A DNA stretch of 64,000 bases from Lentzea californiensis (GCF_024648825.1 NZ_JANBBE010000008.1:186001-250000), one strand, 5' to 3'. Shown: positions 16,959 to 26,246, counted from the first letter of the stretch. Notes: generated by a model not told the origin, from the sequence alone. A program made the numbers and translations.

Positions 16959-17098
16959 TCGAGAAGTCGACAAAGAGACACGCGCAGGTCGTGCGCAGCT
17001 CGGCACTCGCGAGCGGCGACGTCCTCACGCAGGTGATCAGGCGGTAGGGCAGACTACGGGTGCTTGAGACACCGGAGCCCAGACCCGAGGAGGACGCC

Positions 17099-17386
17099 GT
17101 GGTCACCGCCATCGTGCTGATCCAGGCCGCCGCCGAACGCATTCCCGAGGCCGCGCAGGAGATCGCCGACATCGACGGAGTCACCGAGGTGTACTCCTGT
17201 GCCGGTGACGTGGACCTGATCGCGCTGGTGCGGGTCAGCAAGCACGAGGACCTCGCCGCACTGGTGCCCGGCAAGATCAGCAAGGTCGCGGGCGTGCTGA
17301 ACACCGACACGCACATCGCGTTCCGCAGCTACTCGAAGCGCGACGACGAGGCCGCGTTCTCCATCGGTCTCGACGACGCCCAGTAG
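17099..17386 (+). CDS. Lrp/AsnC ligand-binding-domain-only protein
   Basis: 95 residues, starting at GTG 17099 six bases after gaggagga. It consists only of the RAM (regulation of amino acid metabolism) domain: TAIVLIQAAAERIPEAAQ, the glycine-containing YSCAGDVDLIALVRV and a final strand HIAFRSYS. There is no helix-turn-helix, so it cannot bind DNA alone in the Lrp manner; such stand-alone RAM proteins bind effectors or partner with full-length Lrp proteins. It lies next to qcrB, as in other actinobacteria. Confidence 0.85.
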   Translation: MVTAIVLIQAAAERIPEAAQEIADIDGVTEVYSCAGDVDLIALVRVSKHEDLAALVPGKISKVAGVLNTDTHIAFRSYSKRDDEAAFSIGLDDAQ

Positions 17387-17411
17387 TCAGCCCCACAGCC
17401 CAGGGCCGCAG

Positions 17412-17457
17412 ACACGACGAAGGCCCCCGTGAAAGATCACGGGGGCCTTCGTCGTGT
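17412..17457. terminator. Convergent terminator, lrp-like / qcrB
   Basis: Perfect 20-bp stem (17412-17431 with 17438-17457, ACACGACGAAGGCCCCCGTG) and a 6-base loop. It lies between the convergent Lrp-type gene and qcrB and can serve both. Confidence 0.85.
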
Positions 17458-17469
17458 TCGTGCGGTGGA

Positions 17470-19134
17470 TCAGGCCTTCGGGTCGGACGGCTTGCCCGCG
17501 AGCTCGCTGGCCTCGTCCTGGGAGCTGAGGCCCTCCGAGGCGTGGGCGTGCTTGCGCGCGTTCTCCAGGGCCACGGTCTCCTCGACCGGGTCCGGCGACC
17601 ACGTGCTGCCGACGACCGGGTGACCGGCCGAGCCGAGCTTGTTCATCTTCTTCGGCACCGACGCGCCCTGGTAGGCGAGCGCGATCGGGTGGCCGTGGTC
17701 GTCCACCGGGCCGAGCGGCTGGTGGACCTCGATGAACTCGCCGTGCGGCAGGCGCTTGATGATGCCGGTCTCGACACCGTGCTCGAGCACCTCGCGGTCG
17801 CCGCGCTGCAGGCCGATGCAGATCCGGTACGCGATGAAGTACGCGAGCGGAGGCAGCACCAGCATGCCGATGCGGCCCATCCACGTCGTCAGGTTCAACG
17901 AGATGTCGAACTGGTAGGCGAAGATGTCGTTGCCGCCCATGAGCAGCAGGACCATGAAGTACGTGATCGCCATCCAGCCGAGCGCGGTGCGGACGGGCAC
18001 GTCACGCGGGCGCTGCAGCAGGTTGTGGTGCGCGTAGTCCTTGGTCATCTTGCGCTCGATCCACGGGTACATCGCCGCGATGCCGGTCAGCAGCGGCAGA
18101 CCCAGGATGAACGGCAGGAACGGCGCCGGGATCGTGTAGTTGCCCAGGTAGAACTCCCACGCGGGCCAGATGCGGACCAGGCCGTCGGTCCAGCCCATGT
18201 ACCAGTCGGGCTGCGAGCCGGCGGAGATCTGCGCGGGGTTGTACGGACCGAAGTTCCAGATCGGGTTGATCTGGAAGACGCCGCCCATGATCGCGATGAC
18301 ACCGACGACGATGGCGAAGAAGCCACCGCCCTTGGCCGCGAACACCGGCATGATGCGCACGCCGACGACGTTGGTCTCCTTGCGGCCCGCGCCCGGGAAC
18401 TGCGTGTGCTTCTGGTACCAGACCAGCGCGAGGTGCGCCGCGATCAGACCCAGGATGATCGCCGGGATGATCAGGATGTGCGCGGTGTAGAGCATCGGGA
18501 TGATGTCCGTGCCGGGGAACTCCCCGCCGAACATCAGCCAGTTCAGCCACGTGCCGATGACCGGGAACGAGATCAGCAGGGCCGCCATGACGCGGAGGCC
18601 GGTGCCCGAGAGCAGGTCGTCGGGCAGCGAGTAGCCGAGGAAGCCCTCGATCGCGCCGAGCATGAACAGCACGATGCCGATGACCCAGTTGATCTCACGC
18701 GGCTTGCGGAACGCGCCGGTGAAGAAGATCCGGAACATGTGCACGACGATCGCGGCCATGAACAGCAGCGCCGCCCAGTGGTGCACCTGGCGGACGAACA
18801 GGCCACCGCGCGTCTCGAACGAGATGTCGAGCGTGGACGCGAACGCCCGCGACATCTCGATGCCGCGCAGGTTCTCGAATGCGCCGTTGTAGGTGACCTC
18901 GGTCATCGACGGGTCGAAGAACAACGCCAGGTACGTACCCGACAGCAGCAGCACGATGAAGCTGTACAGCGCGATCTCACCGAGCAGGAAGGACCAGTGC
19001 GTCGGGAAGACCTTGTTGATCTGCTTGCGCAGACCGGAGGCCGGGTGGAACCGCTCGTCGGCAGCGTTGGCCGCCGCCCCTGCGACGCGCGCGGCGGCGT
19101 TGGCCGGCTTCGTCGGCGTGGTGATGGCACTCAT
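17470..19134 (-). CDS. qcrB: Cytochrome bc1 complex cytochrome b subunit
   Basis: 554 residues from ATG 19134. The haem-ligand segment VRQVHHWAALLFMAAIVVHM and later transmembrane helices, the Qo-site region with PDWYMGWTDG, and a long cytoplasmic C-terminal extension are typical of actinobacterial QcrB. It oxidises menaquinol and passes electrons to QcrC and on to aa3 oxidase as part of the bcc-aa3 supercomplex. Its ATG overlaps the TGA of qcrA (ATGA), so qcrC-qcrA-qcrB are translationally coupled. Confidence 0.95.
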   Translation of the reverse strand: MSAITTPTKPANAAARVAGAAANAADERFHPASGLRKQINKVFPTHWSFLLGEIALYSFIVLLLSGTYLALFFDPSMTEVTYNGAFENLRGIEMSRAFASTLDISFETRGGLFVRQVHHWAALLFMAAIVVHMFRIFFTGAFRKPREINWVIGIVLFMLGAIEGFLGYSLPDDLLSGTGLRVMAALLISFPVIGTWLNWLMFGGEFPGTDIIPMLYTAHILIIPAIILGLIAAHLALVWYQKHTQFPGAGRKETNVVGVRIMPVFAAKGGGFFAIVVGVIAIMGGVFQINPIWNFGPYNPAQISAGSQPDWYMGWTDGLVRIWPAWEFYLGNYTIPAPFLPFILGLPLLTGIAAMYPWIERKMTKDYAHHNLLQRPRDVPVRTALGWMAITYFMVLLLMGGNDIFAYQFDISLNLTTWMGRIGMLVLPPLAYFIAYRICIGLQRGDREVLEHGVETGIIKRLPHGEFIEVHQPLGPVDDHGHPIALAYQGASVPKKMNKLGSAGHPVVGSTWSPDPVEETVALENARKHAHASEGLSSQDEASELAGKPSDPKA

Positions 19135-20258
19135 GACTTCCGCTCCCAGAACGCCGGACCCACAGCCTCGATGAAGTCGCTGCGGGCTACCAAGTATCCG
19201 TCCTCGTCCACAGTGATCGGAAGCTGCGGCAGAGGACGGGTTGCCGGACCGAACCGCGGCTTGGCGTATTCGAAGACGTCGAACTGCGACTGGTGGCACG
19301 GGCAGAGCAGCAGACCGGTCTGCTGCTCGAAGAGCGACGTCGGGCAACCGAGGTGCGTGCAGATCTTCGAGTACGCGTACAGGTCACCGTAATTGAAGTC
19401 TTCCTGGCCTGCACGCTTGGTGACCGCCTGGTTCGGGCGCAGGCGGATGAGCATCACCGGCGCGTCGGCCCGCTTCAGGGCCGCGACCAGGGCGTGCTCG
19501 TCCTCGCGCTCGGACTCCCGGAACGGGAACACCGTCTCGAAGCCGCCCGGCTCGACGTCCTCGGGACGCACCAGGGAGACGTCGTGGAAGTTGCCGGTGT
19601 GGCGGCGCAGGTAGACCTTCTCGCCCTTTTCGGCCTTCCAGCCGGTGTGCCACAGCGAGTTCTTGGTCTCGCTGTCCGAGTGCGGGTTCTTGATGAGCGC
19701 ACCCAGCGGAACAGCGGTGACGCCGAGACCCAGCACGCCGGCGCCGAGGCCCGCGGTGCGCTTGATCAGGCTGCGGCGGCCGAGGCCGCTGCGCTCACCC
19801 GCGTCGGCGAGCTCGGCGACCAGCGTGGCGCGGTCGACCTGGGCCGACGGGCCGTCGTGGCGCTGCTGCACCGCGAGCTCGTCCGGGATGAACTTCTTGG
19901 TGTAGAGCAGTGCTCCAACACCCAGGCCCGTCACCGACAGACCCAGGAACAGGCCGATCAGCGGGTTGTACAGCATGTGCAGCAGGTGGCCCTCGGGGTT
20001 CGAGGGGGACTCGTACTGCCACGGCCAGAACAGGAACACGCCGAGGAAGGCGAGGCCCGCCACCGCGGAGATCACGAACCACAGCGCGACCGCGCGCTGG
20101 GCGCGGCGCTCGGCACGGGTGCCGGGGACCGGGAACTTCTCCTCGTAGTGGACGAGCTCGACGCCGTCCATCTTCGTGCCGAGCTTGACGAGGTCGTCCC
20201 GGCTCATCTCCGCGAGCTCTGCCTCGCTGGGCAGCTCGATCGGCTTGTCGCCGCTCAT
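19131..20258 (-). CDS. qcrA: Ubiquinol-cytochrome c reductase Rieske subunit
   Basis: 375 residues. Three N-terminal transmembrane segments (about 55-75, 95-120, 160-185) precede the C-terminal Rieske domain with CTHLGCPTSL and CPCHQSQFDV, whose two Cys and two His bind the 2Fe-2S cluster. The three-helix form with a long N-terminal cytoplasmic region is specific to actinobacteria. The start overlaps the qcrC stop (ATGA) and the stop overlaps the qcrB start. Confidence 0.95.
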   Translation of the reverse strand: MSGDKPIELPSEAELAEMSRDDLVKLGTKMDGVELVHYEEKFPVPGTRAERRAQRAVALWFVISAVAGLAFLGVFLFWPWQYESPSNPEGHLLHMLYNPLIGLFLGLSVTGLGVGALLYTKKFIPDELAVQQRHDGPSAQVDRATLVAELADAGERSGLGRRSLIKRTAGLGAGVLGLGVTAVPLGALIKNPHSDSETKNSLWHTGWKAEKGEKVYLRRHTGNFHDVSLVRPEDVEPGGFETVFPFRESEREDEHALVAALKRADAPVMLIRLRPNQAVTKRAGQEDFNYGDLYAYSKICTHLGCPTSLFEQQTGLLLCPCHQSQFDVFEYAKPRFGPATRPLPQLPITVDEDGYLVARSDFIEAVGPAFWERKS

Positions 20259-21067
20259 GCCTTGGCTCCGATCCAGAGGGTCACGCCGATGAGCGCGGCG
20301 ATGCCCACGATGAACGCGATCAAGCCCTCGGAAACGGGTCCGAACCCGCCCAGGGGGTTACCTCCGGAGTTGTTGTTCCCGTCGGTGACCGACTTGACGT
20401 ACGCGATGATGTCTTTCTTCTCTTCCGGCGTGAGCTGGCGCTCGCCGAACTTCGGCATGTTCTGCGGGCCGCTCTGCATCGCCGTGTAGATCTGCTCCTC
20501 GGACACGCCGTCGAGTGCCGGCGCGAACTTGCCGGACGACAGCGCGCCACCACGACCCGTGAAGTTGTGGCAGCTGGAGCAGTTCAGGCGGAACAGCTCG
20601 CCGCCGCGGGCGGGGTTGTCGCCGCGCAGGCCCTCACCGGTTTCGGAGGGCTTCTTCGGGCCCTCGCCACCGCTGGCGTCGATGTAGGCCATCAGCGCGT
20701 TGATCTCCTCGGGGGAGAGCTTCGCGGGCTTGCGGATGGCCTGGGCCTCCTGCCGCGCCATGGGCATGCGGCCGGAGGAAGTCTGGAAGTAGACCGCGGC
20801 GTCGCCGACACCGATCAGGCTGGGCCCGCGGTCCTTCACGCCCTCGAGGGACTTGCCGTGGCAGCTCTGGCAGGTGTTGAGGTAGATCTGCTCGCCCTGG
20901 CGCACCAGGGCGTCCTGCTGCTGCGCCTGGGCGGTCTGCGCCTGGGGCGCGAAGGCGGCGAACAGCATGCCGGCGCTCAGCAGGCCGAAGCCCAGTGCGA
21001 GCAGTCCAGCGACCCGGCGGCGCAGCTTGGTGCGGGCGCCGCGGGGGCGTTTCGTCGTGGTGGTCAT
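20255..21067 (-). CDS. qcrC: Dihaem cytochrome c subunit of bc1 complex
   Basis: 270 residues from ATG 21067; an in-frame TTG at 21079 is an alternative. A basic N-terminus and transmembrane segment (about 20-45) lead into two cytochrome c domains, with haem motifs CQSCHGK and CSSCHNF, then a C-terminal transmembrane helix. QcrC replaces soluble cytochrome c and carries electrons directly to cytochrome aa3. First gene of the qcrCAB unit after ctaE. Confidence 0.95.
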   Translation of the reverse strand: MTTTTKRPRGARTKLRRRVAGLLALGFGLLSAGMLFAAFAPQAQTAQAQQQDALVRQGEQIYLNTCQSCHGKSLEGVKDRGPSLIGVGDAAVYFQTSSGRMPMARQEAQAIRKPAKLSPEEINALMAYIDASGGEGPKKPSETGEGLRGDNPARGGELFRLNCSSCHNFTGRGGALSSGKFAPALDGVSEEQIYTAMQSGPQNMPKFGERQLTPEEKKDIIAYVKSVTDGNNNSGGNPLGGFGPVSEGLIAFIVGIAALIGVTLWIGAKA

Positions 21068-21119
21068 GGTGTGCGGCAACCCTTGCTGTCAGTTCGGGAG
21101 CTCGTGGCTGGGGAGCAGG

Positions 21120-21719
21120 TCAGGGCACGATGTAGATGATGGCGAACAGCCCGATCCACACGACGTCGACGAAGTGCCAGTAGTACGACACGACGATCGC
21201 GGAGGTGGCCTGTGCCGGCGTGAACTTGCTGAGCTTCGTCCGGATCAACAGGTAGACGAACGCGATCAGACCGCCGATGACGTGCAAGCCGTGGAAGCCG
21301 GTCGTCAGGTAGAAGACCGTGCCGTAAGCCGAGGACGGGATCGTGGTGCCGTGCTCGACCAGCTCGATGTACTCGCCTGCCTGCCCGCCGACGAAGATCG
21401 CGCCCATGATCAGGGTCACGATGTACCAGCGACGCAAACCGAAGACGTCACCTCGCTCCGCCGCGAACACGCCCCACTGACAGGTGAAGGACGACGCGAC
21501 CAGGATGATCGTGAAGACCGACGCGTAGGGGATGTTCAGGTGCGTGGGAGGAGGAGGCCATGGCCCCTCGTTCTGGGCCTTCACCGTGAAGAACATGGCG
21601 AAGAGGCCAGCGAAGAACATGAGCTCGCTGGACAGCCAGACGATCGTGCCGACGCTGACCATGTTCGGGCGGTTCAGCGAGTGCACGCGCTGGCCGATTG
21701 AAGGCGCTGCCGTGGTCAC
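21120..21719 (-). CDS. ctaE: Cytochrome c oxidase subunit III
   Basis: 199 residues from GTG 21719, chosen because the conserved start (TTAAPSIGQRVHSLNRPNMV) begins there; an ATG three codons upstream (21728) is possible. Five transmembrane segments are visible, with SSELMFFAGLFAMFF, FHGLHVIGGLI and the C-terminal YYWHFVDVVWIGLF signature of subunit III. It belongs to the aa3 oxidase and leads the ctaE-qcrCAB operon. The promoter should lie in 21720-21821, shared divergently with the next gene. Confidence 0.95.
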   Translation of the reverse strand: MTTAAPSIGQRVHSLNRPNMVSVGTIVWLSSELMFFAGLFAMFFTVKAQNEGPWPPPPTHLNIPYASVFTIILVASSFTCQWGVFAAERGDVFGLRRWYIVTLIMGAIFVGGQAGEYIELVEHGTTIPSSAYGTVFYLTTGFHGLHVIGGLIAFVYLLIRTKLSKFTPAQATSAIVVSYYWHFVDVVWIGLFAIIYIVP

Positions 21720-21821
21720 GAGCAGCATTATTGCCTGCGCTATTTCCGTCCGCCCATCGGGTCCTGGGCAGATCATGGGTCGGCTGGGTCACACGCGGGG
21801 TCATCGCGAGGAGATCAACGA

Positions 21822-22223
21822 ATGGGCTTGCTGAGCCGATTGCGCGACATGCTGCACCGACAGGCCGAGCCGGCGTTGTCGGTGGACGACCCGGCGCTCG
21901 TCGTCGTGGTCGAGGCGTTCGACATCGCGGAGGCCGATTCGGCCGCCCTGGCGCGTTCCCCGCAGTGGCGCGCGGACGAGCTCGCGGTGCTGCGGCACCA
22001 CGTGCGCATCCCCGCTGAACAGGTAGAACGTGCGCGCGAACTGCTCACGCCGGACGGCTGGGTGCTGGTGGCCGGTGACATATCGCATATCAGTCGCGTG
22101 CAGAAGCTGGACGCGTTGCACTGCGCCCAGGAGCGGTCGCGGATGGCCTCGCTGGCGCAACGGCTCGGCGGCGAGGCGCTGGGGTGGGACGCCCTGCAGA
22201 AGTCACCCGAACCGGCCCGATAG
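21822..22223 (+). CDS. Conserved hypothetical protein, 133 aa
   Basis: A soluble, acidic-to-neutral protein with an amphipathic start (LLSRLRDMLHRQ) and a valine-rich strand (DDPALVVVVEAFD). No family recognised. It is divergent from ctaE and upstream of the receiver-like gene and trpD on the same strand. It has the same GC-rich codon use as its neighbours except two rare ATA/AT-rich codons in the segment GDISHISR, which create an ATATCAGTCG sequence also seen at 16952. Confidence 0.6.
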   Translation: MGLLSRLRDMLHRQAEPALSVDDPALVVVVEAFDIAEADSAALARSPQWRADELAVLRHHVRIPAEQVERARELLTPDGWVLVAGDISHISRVQKLDALHCAQERSRMASLAQRLGGEALGWDALQKSPEPAR

Positions 22224-22289
22224 CATCACGGCGACCTTGGTCACTTTCTTCAGGGACCGCAGTCGGCAGTCGCAGCGGAGGATCCAGAG

Positions 22290-22700
22290 ATGAGCACGCA
22301 GACCACGAAGATCCTGGTGTTCAGCCACCGGCCCGAGGTGCGTGAGACGATCATCACTGCGGTCGGCCGCCGTCCGGCGCCGGACCTCGCGCGCGTCGAC
22401 TACGTCGAGGCCGCGACGATCGCGGACGTCCTCTACGAGGCGGACGCCGGCACCGTCGACCTGCTGATCCTCGACGGCGAGGCGCAGCCGACCGGGGGCA
22501 TGGGCCTGTCCCGCCAGCTCAAGGACGAGATCACCAACTGCCCGCCGATCGTCGTCGCGGTGCGCCGCAAGGACGACAGGTGGCTCGCGACCTGGTCGCA
22601 GGCGGACGCGGTGCTGGTGCACCCGCTCGACCCGCTGGCCGCCGCCGAGACCGTGGCCGAGGTGCTGCGGGGCTCGGCAGTGCCCGTCGTCAAGGGCTGA
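22290..22700 (+). CDS. Receiver-like (CheY-fold) protein, degenerate
   Basis: 136 residues. The start (TKILVFSHRPEVRETIITA) and the central strand LLILDGEAQPTGGMGLSRQL match a response-regulator receiver, the latter aspartate being the phospho-acceptor position. The acidic pair expected after strand 1 is replaced by SHR, and the conserved lysine near ADAVLVHPLDP by histidine, so normal phosphorylation is doubtful. There is no output domain. It lies 6 bases before trpD, probably co-transcribed. Confidence 0.7.
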   Translation: MSTQTTKILVFSHRPEVRETIITAVGRRPAPDLARVDYVEAATIADVLYEADAGTVDLLILDGEAQPTGGMGLSRQLKDEITNCPPIVVAVRRKDDRWLATWSQADAVLVHPLDPLAAAETVAEVLRGSAVPVVKG

Positions 22701-22706
22701 TCGGCC

Positions 22707-23747
22707 ATGAGCCAGCGCACCTGGCCCTCGCTGCTCAACCGCCTGCTCGACGGCGTCGACCTGACCGCCGACGACACCGCCTGGGGCATGGACCAGGTGA
22801 TGTCGGGCGAGGCGACCTCGGCGCAGATCGCGGCGTTCATCGTCGCGTTGCGCGCCAAGGGTGAGACGCCGGAGGAGGTCGACGGTCTCGCGACGATGAT
22901 GCTCGAGCACGCGAACCGGTTCACGGTGGACGTGCGGGCGACCGACATCGTGGGCACCGGCGGCGATCATTCCGGTTCGGTGAACATTTCGACGATGGCC
23001 GCGATCATCACGGCCGCCGCGGGTGTGCCCGTGGTCAAGCACGGCAACCGCGCGGCGTCGTCGCAGTGCGGCACGGCGGACGTGCTGGAGGCGCTCGGCG
23101 TCGCGATCGACCTGCCCGCGGACGGCGTGCGGGAGACCGTGCGCGAGCTGGGCATCGGTTTCTGCTTCGCGCCGGTGTTCCACCCCGGCTTCCGGCACGC
23201 GGGCCCGGTGCGGCGCGAGATCGGCATCCCGACGTCGTTCAACCTGCTCGGCCCGCTGACGAACCCCGCCCAGCCCACCGTCGGCCTGATCGGCTGCGCA
23301 CGGGCGTCGGCGGCACCGCTGATCGCCGGCGTGTTCGCGCGCCGCCGCAACACCGCGCTGGTGGTGCGGGGTGACGACGGCCTCGACGAGATCACCACGA
23401 CCACGACCACGTCCGCGTGGCTCGCGCAGGACGGTGTGGTGCGCACGGAGACCATCGACCCGGCCGTGCTCGGCGTGAAGCCCGCCCGCGAGGAGGACCT
23501 GAAGGGCGGCGACTCGTCCGTCAACGCCCAGGTGGTCCGCGACCTCGTGGCCGGCAAAACGGGGTCTGTGCGGGACGCTGTGCTCGTGAACGCCGCGGGC
23601 GCCATCGCGGCGCACGGCGGGTTCTCCGAGGACCTGCACGCCGACCTGACGGCCTCACTGGGCCGCGCGGCCGACGCCATCGACTCGGGCAGGGCGGCGA
23701 CGCTGCTGAACCGGTGGGTGGAGCTCTCCCAGGCCCTCAAGGGCTAG
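22707..23747 (+). CDS. trpD: Anthranilate phosphoribosyltransferase
   Basis: 346 residues. Signature motifs are DIVGTGGDHSGSVNIST (PRPP-binding glycine loop), KHGNRAASSQCGTADVLEALG and FNLLGPLTNPA. It joins anthranilate and PRPP in the second step of tryptophan synthesis. It is a lone trp gene here, as in other actinobacteria where trpD is near the ctaE-qcr operon. A ribosome site is not obvious; coupling to the receiver-like gene 6 bases upstream is likely. Confidence 0.95.
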   Translation: MSQRTWPSLLNRLLDGVDLTADDTAWGMDQVMSGEATSAQIAAFIVALRAKGETPEEVDGLATMMLEHANRFTVDVRATDIVGTGGDHSGSVNISTMAAIITAAAGVPVVKHGNRAASSQCGTADVLEALGVAIDLPADGVRETVRELGIGFCFAPVFHPGFRHAGPVRREIGIPTSFNLLGPLTNPAQPTVGLIGCARASAAPLIAGVFARRRNTALVVRGDDGLDEITTTTTTSAWLAQDGVVRTETIDPAVLGVKPAREEDLKGGDSSVNAQVVRDLVAGKTGSVRDAVLVNAAGAIAAHGGFSEDLHADLTASLGRAADAIDSGRAATLLNRWVELSQALKG

Positions 23748-23893
23748 CGAAGCGGTGTTCCGGTCACGCGTCGTCGCCGGCGCGTGACCCTGCTCGCACG
23801 ACCGCCGCATCGGCGTAGTCCGAGCGAGTGATGGGCCCGAGATGCGCGCCACGTGGTAACGCCGTGGCAATCGCCACCTGGAATGCTGGAGAC

Positions 23894-24574
23894 ATGGCCC
23901 TCCTCTACCCGGTGATGAAGCACGTCGTCGCGCGCACTGCCCGTCTCGTCTACCGCCCTGTGGTGGACGGGCTGGAGAACATCCCCACCGACGGCCCCGT
24001 CATCCTGGCGGCCAACCACCTCAGCTTCATCGACAGCGTCGTCATGCCGATGGTCGTGCCGCGCCGCGTGTCGTTCCTCGCGAAGGCGGAGTACTTCACG
24101 GGCACCGGCCTGAAGGGCTCGCTGTCGCGCCGGTTCTTCTCCTCGCTCGGCCACGTGCCGGTGCACCGCGGCAGCGGCCGTGACGCCCGCGCCGCGCTCG
24201 ACACGGCCGCCGAGATCCTGGCCCGCGGGGACGCCTTCGCCATCTACCCCGAGGGCACCCGCTCGCTCGACGGCAGGCTGCACCGCGGCCGCACGGGCGT
24301 GGCCCGCATGGCGCTCGAGTCCGGCGCCCCGGTCGTCCCGGTCGGCATCATCGGCACCGACAAGGTCCAGCCGGTCGGCAGCAGGTTCCCGAAGATCGTC
24401 CCCGTGACGGTCCGCTTCGGTGAGCCGCTCGACTTCAGCCGCTACGACGGCATGCAGGACTCGCTGCCGGTGCTGCGCAGCGTCACCGACGAGATCATCT
24501 ACCGCATCCTCGACCTGAGCGGCCAGGAGTACGTCGACGCGTACCAGAAGACCCCGGTCGCCGCGGCGGCGTAA
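23894..24574 (+). CDS. 1-acyl-sn-glycerol-3-phosphate acyltransferase (PlsC family)
   Basis: 226 residues from ATG 23894 (ctggag site upstream). The acyltransferase blocks are in order: NHLSFIDSVV (H-x4-D catalytic), VPVHRGSGRDAR, IYPEGTRSLDG and GVARMALESGAPVVPVG. It should acylate lysophosphatidate or a related glycerol- or PIM-type lipid at the membrane. Position matches Rv2182c-like genes of this region. Confidence 0.88.
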   Translation: MALLYPVMKHVVARTARLVYRPVVDGLENIPTDGPVILAANHLSFIDSVVMPMVVPRRVSFLAKAEYFTGTGLKGSLSRRFFSSLGHVPVHRGSGRDARAALDTAAEILARGDAFAIYPEGTRSLDGRLHRGRTGVARMALESGAPVVPVGIIGTDKVQPVGSRFPKIVPVTVRFGEPLDFSRYDGMQDSLPVLRSVTDEIIYRILDLSGQEYVDAYQKTPVAAAA

Positions 24575-24590
24575 CCCTGCGCAAGACCTG

Positions 24591-24628
24591 CGAAGGCCCC
24601 TTCCCGCGACGACGGGAAGGGGCCTTCG
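24591..24628 (+). terminator. Terminator after the acyltransferase
   Basis: Perfect 16-bp stem (CGAAGGCCCCTTCCCG, 24591-24606 with 24613-24628) and a 6-base loop, 16 bases after the stop. Confidence 0.85.
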
Positions 24629-24657
24629 TCATGTGACGTGTCAGTTCCCACGAACGA

Positions 24658-24690
24658 CGAAGGCCCCCTCCGCATCGGAGAGGGCCTCGG
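24658..24690 (-). terminator. Terminator after ctaF
   Basis: Imperfect 15-bp stem (24658-24672 with 24676-24690, three mismatches) just downstream of the ctaF stop on the - strand, back to back with the preceding terminator. Confidence 0.65.
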
Positions 24691-24701
24691 TCGTTGCTGG
24701 G

Positions 24702-25118
24702 TCAGTCGTGGTTCGGACCGGTGTGGTACTCGAACACCAGGCCGCCGACCGCGATCAGCACCAGGACGATGGCGATCACGAGCAGCCATACGTGCCAGAA
24801 CGCCACCGCGACACCCGTGGTCGCCGCCGCGGCGGCCAGACCGACCGGCCAGTACGAGCCGGGGCTGAAGAAGCCCAGCTCACCGGCGCCGTCGGACACC
24901 TCGGCGTCGGGGTTGTCCTCCGGCCGCACCTCGATGCGGCGGGCGACGAACCGGAAGTAGGTGCCGGTGATGAGGGCCAGGCCGCCGGTCAGCGCGAGCG
25001 CCACCGTGCCGGTGGGCTCGACGTGGCCGGTCGCCAGGTGCGTCCAGTAGCCGTAGACGACGGCCATCAGGAACGAGAAGGCCATCACCAGGTCGAATAC
25101 GCGAGCTTCGATCTTCAT
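24702..25118 (-). CDS. ctaF: Cytochrome c oxidase subunit IV
   Basis: 138 residues from ATG 25118, with four transmembrane segments (about 10-25, 35-55, 90-110, 112-132) and the conserved start KIEARVFDLVMAFSFLM. It is the small actinobacteria-specific subunit of the aa3 oxidase. It lies 14 bases after ctaC on the same strand, forming the usual ctaC-ctaF pair. Confidence 0.92.
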   Translation of the reverse strand: MKIEARVFDLVMAFSFLMAVVYGYWTHLATGHVEPTGTVALALTGGLALITGTYFRFVARRIEVRPEDNPDAEVSDGAGELGFFSPGSYWPVGLAAAAATTGVAVAFWHVWLLVIAIVLVLIAVGGLVFEYHTGPNHD

Positions 25119-25132
25119 CGCGGGGCGTGTCC

Positions 25133-26065
25133 CTACTTCTGGCCCGCGCCGGAGGCCTCGCGGGCCGTCCGGTCGGTGTTGAACGGGGTCGTCGTCGTGG
25201 CCAGCGGTGAGCACCACTCGTCACAGTTCACCTGGGAGAGGGCTTCGGCCGTGGTGTACGGCTTGCCCGTCTTCTCGTTGACCTGCTTGCGCAGCTCGAT
25301 GTACTTCTCGAAGTCGGCTTCCTTCAGAGCGCGGACCTCGAAGTTCATCACCGCGTGGTACGAACCGCAGAGCTCGGCGCAACGACCGACGAACGCACCG
25401 GGACGGTCGATCTGGTCGATCTGGAAGACGTTGTCCTGGTTGTTCTTCTTCGGCTCCGGGAAGACGTCCCGCTTGAAGTGGAACTCCGGCACGAAGAACG
25501 AGTGGATGACGTCCGTCGAGCGCAGCGTGAACTGGATGCGCTTGCCGGCCGGCAGCACCATGACCGGGACCTCGCCCGAGGTGCCGACCGTGCTGACGAC
25601 GTTGCCCTCTTCGGTCTTGTGGTCCGGGTACTGGAACTCCCAGTTCCACTGGAACGCGATCACGTCGACGTTCACGTCGGGCTTGCCCGACTTGTCCGTG
25701 ACGTAGTTCTGCGTCACGGCGGTGAAGTAGAACAACACCGCCACGATCACCGTCGGCACGACGATGAGCACGATCTCCAGCGGGAGGTTGTACGCCGTCT
25801 GACGCGGCAGTTCCTCCGACTTCTTGCGGTGGAACACCACCGACCACAGGATCAGACCCCACACGATGACGCCGACGACGAGCGCGGCGATCACGGACCA
25901 GGTCCAGAGCTCGCGCATCTTCTCGGCCTGCGGCGTGACGGCCTGCGGCCATCCGAAGCGCAGCACCTCGTCCGTGGAGCAACCGGTGGCCCCGATGCCG
26001 ACCAGGCTCACAAGCCCAGCGGTCTTCACCAGCCGGGATGCCCTGGTGCCCTCCTTCAGGCCCAC
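25133..26065 (-). CDS. ctaC: Cytochrome c oxidase subunit II
   Basis: 310 residues from GTG 26065, chosen over an ATG at 26089 because a gaggagg site precedes the GTG. A lipoprotein signal ends at GIGATGCS (lipobox), two transmembrane helices follow, and the CuA domain has the strand VDVIAFQWNWEF and the CuA ligands in CAELCGSYHAVM. The protein receives electrons from cytochrome c in QcrC. Region 26066-26246 upstream holds the divergent ctaC/asnB promoters but no gene. Confidence 0.93.
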   Translation of the reverse strand: MGLKEGTRASRLVKTAGLVSLVGIGATGCSTDEVLRFGWPQAVTPQAEKMRELWTWSVIAALVVGVIVWGLILWSVVFHRKKSEELPRQTAYNLPLEIVLIVVPTVIVAVLFYFTAVTQNYVTDKSGKPDVNVDVIAFQWNWEFQYPDHKTEEGNVVSTVGTSGEVPVMVLPAGKRIQFTLRSTDVIHSFFVPEFHFKRDVFPEPKKNNQDNVFQIDQIDRPGAFVGRCAELCGSYHAVMNFEVRALKEADFEKYIELRKQVNEKTGKPYTTAEALSQVNCDEWCSPLATTTTPFNTDRTAREASGAGQK

Positions 26066-26246
26066 TGCTCGCCCGCCTCCTCGTTCCATGCCAACGGATC
26101 AAGCGGGAGCGTAGCCCAGCGCAACCACGCTCACCCCTCGGGGGCACCGCCGCTGCGGTGCAGTTTCGGTCACACAGAGCCCCTTCGGCATACTGGGGAC
26201 TTCCCCGTGGTCTTCCCCTTCATGTCTTTTGAGAGGTGCGAGAGCC

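Noticed and set aside
16937..17047. 36-codon GTG ORF before the Lrp-like gene
   Set aside because: The only aggagg is about 20 bases upstream, too far; codon use is ordinary but conservation cannot be judged.
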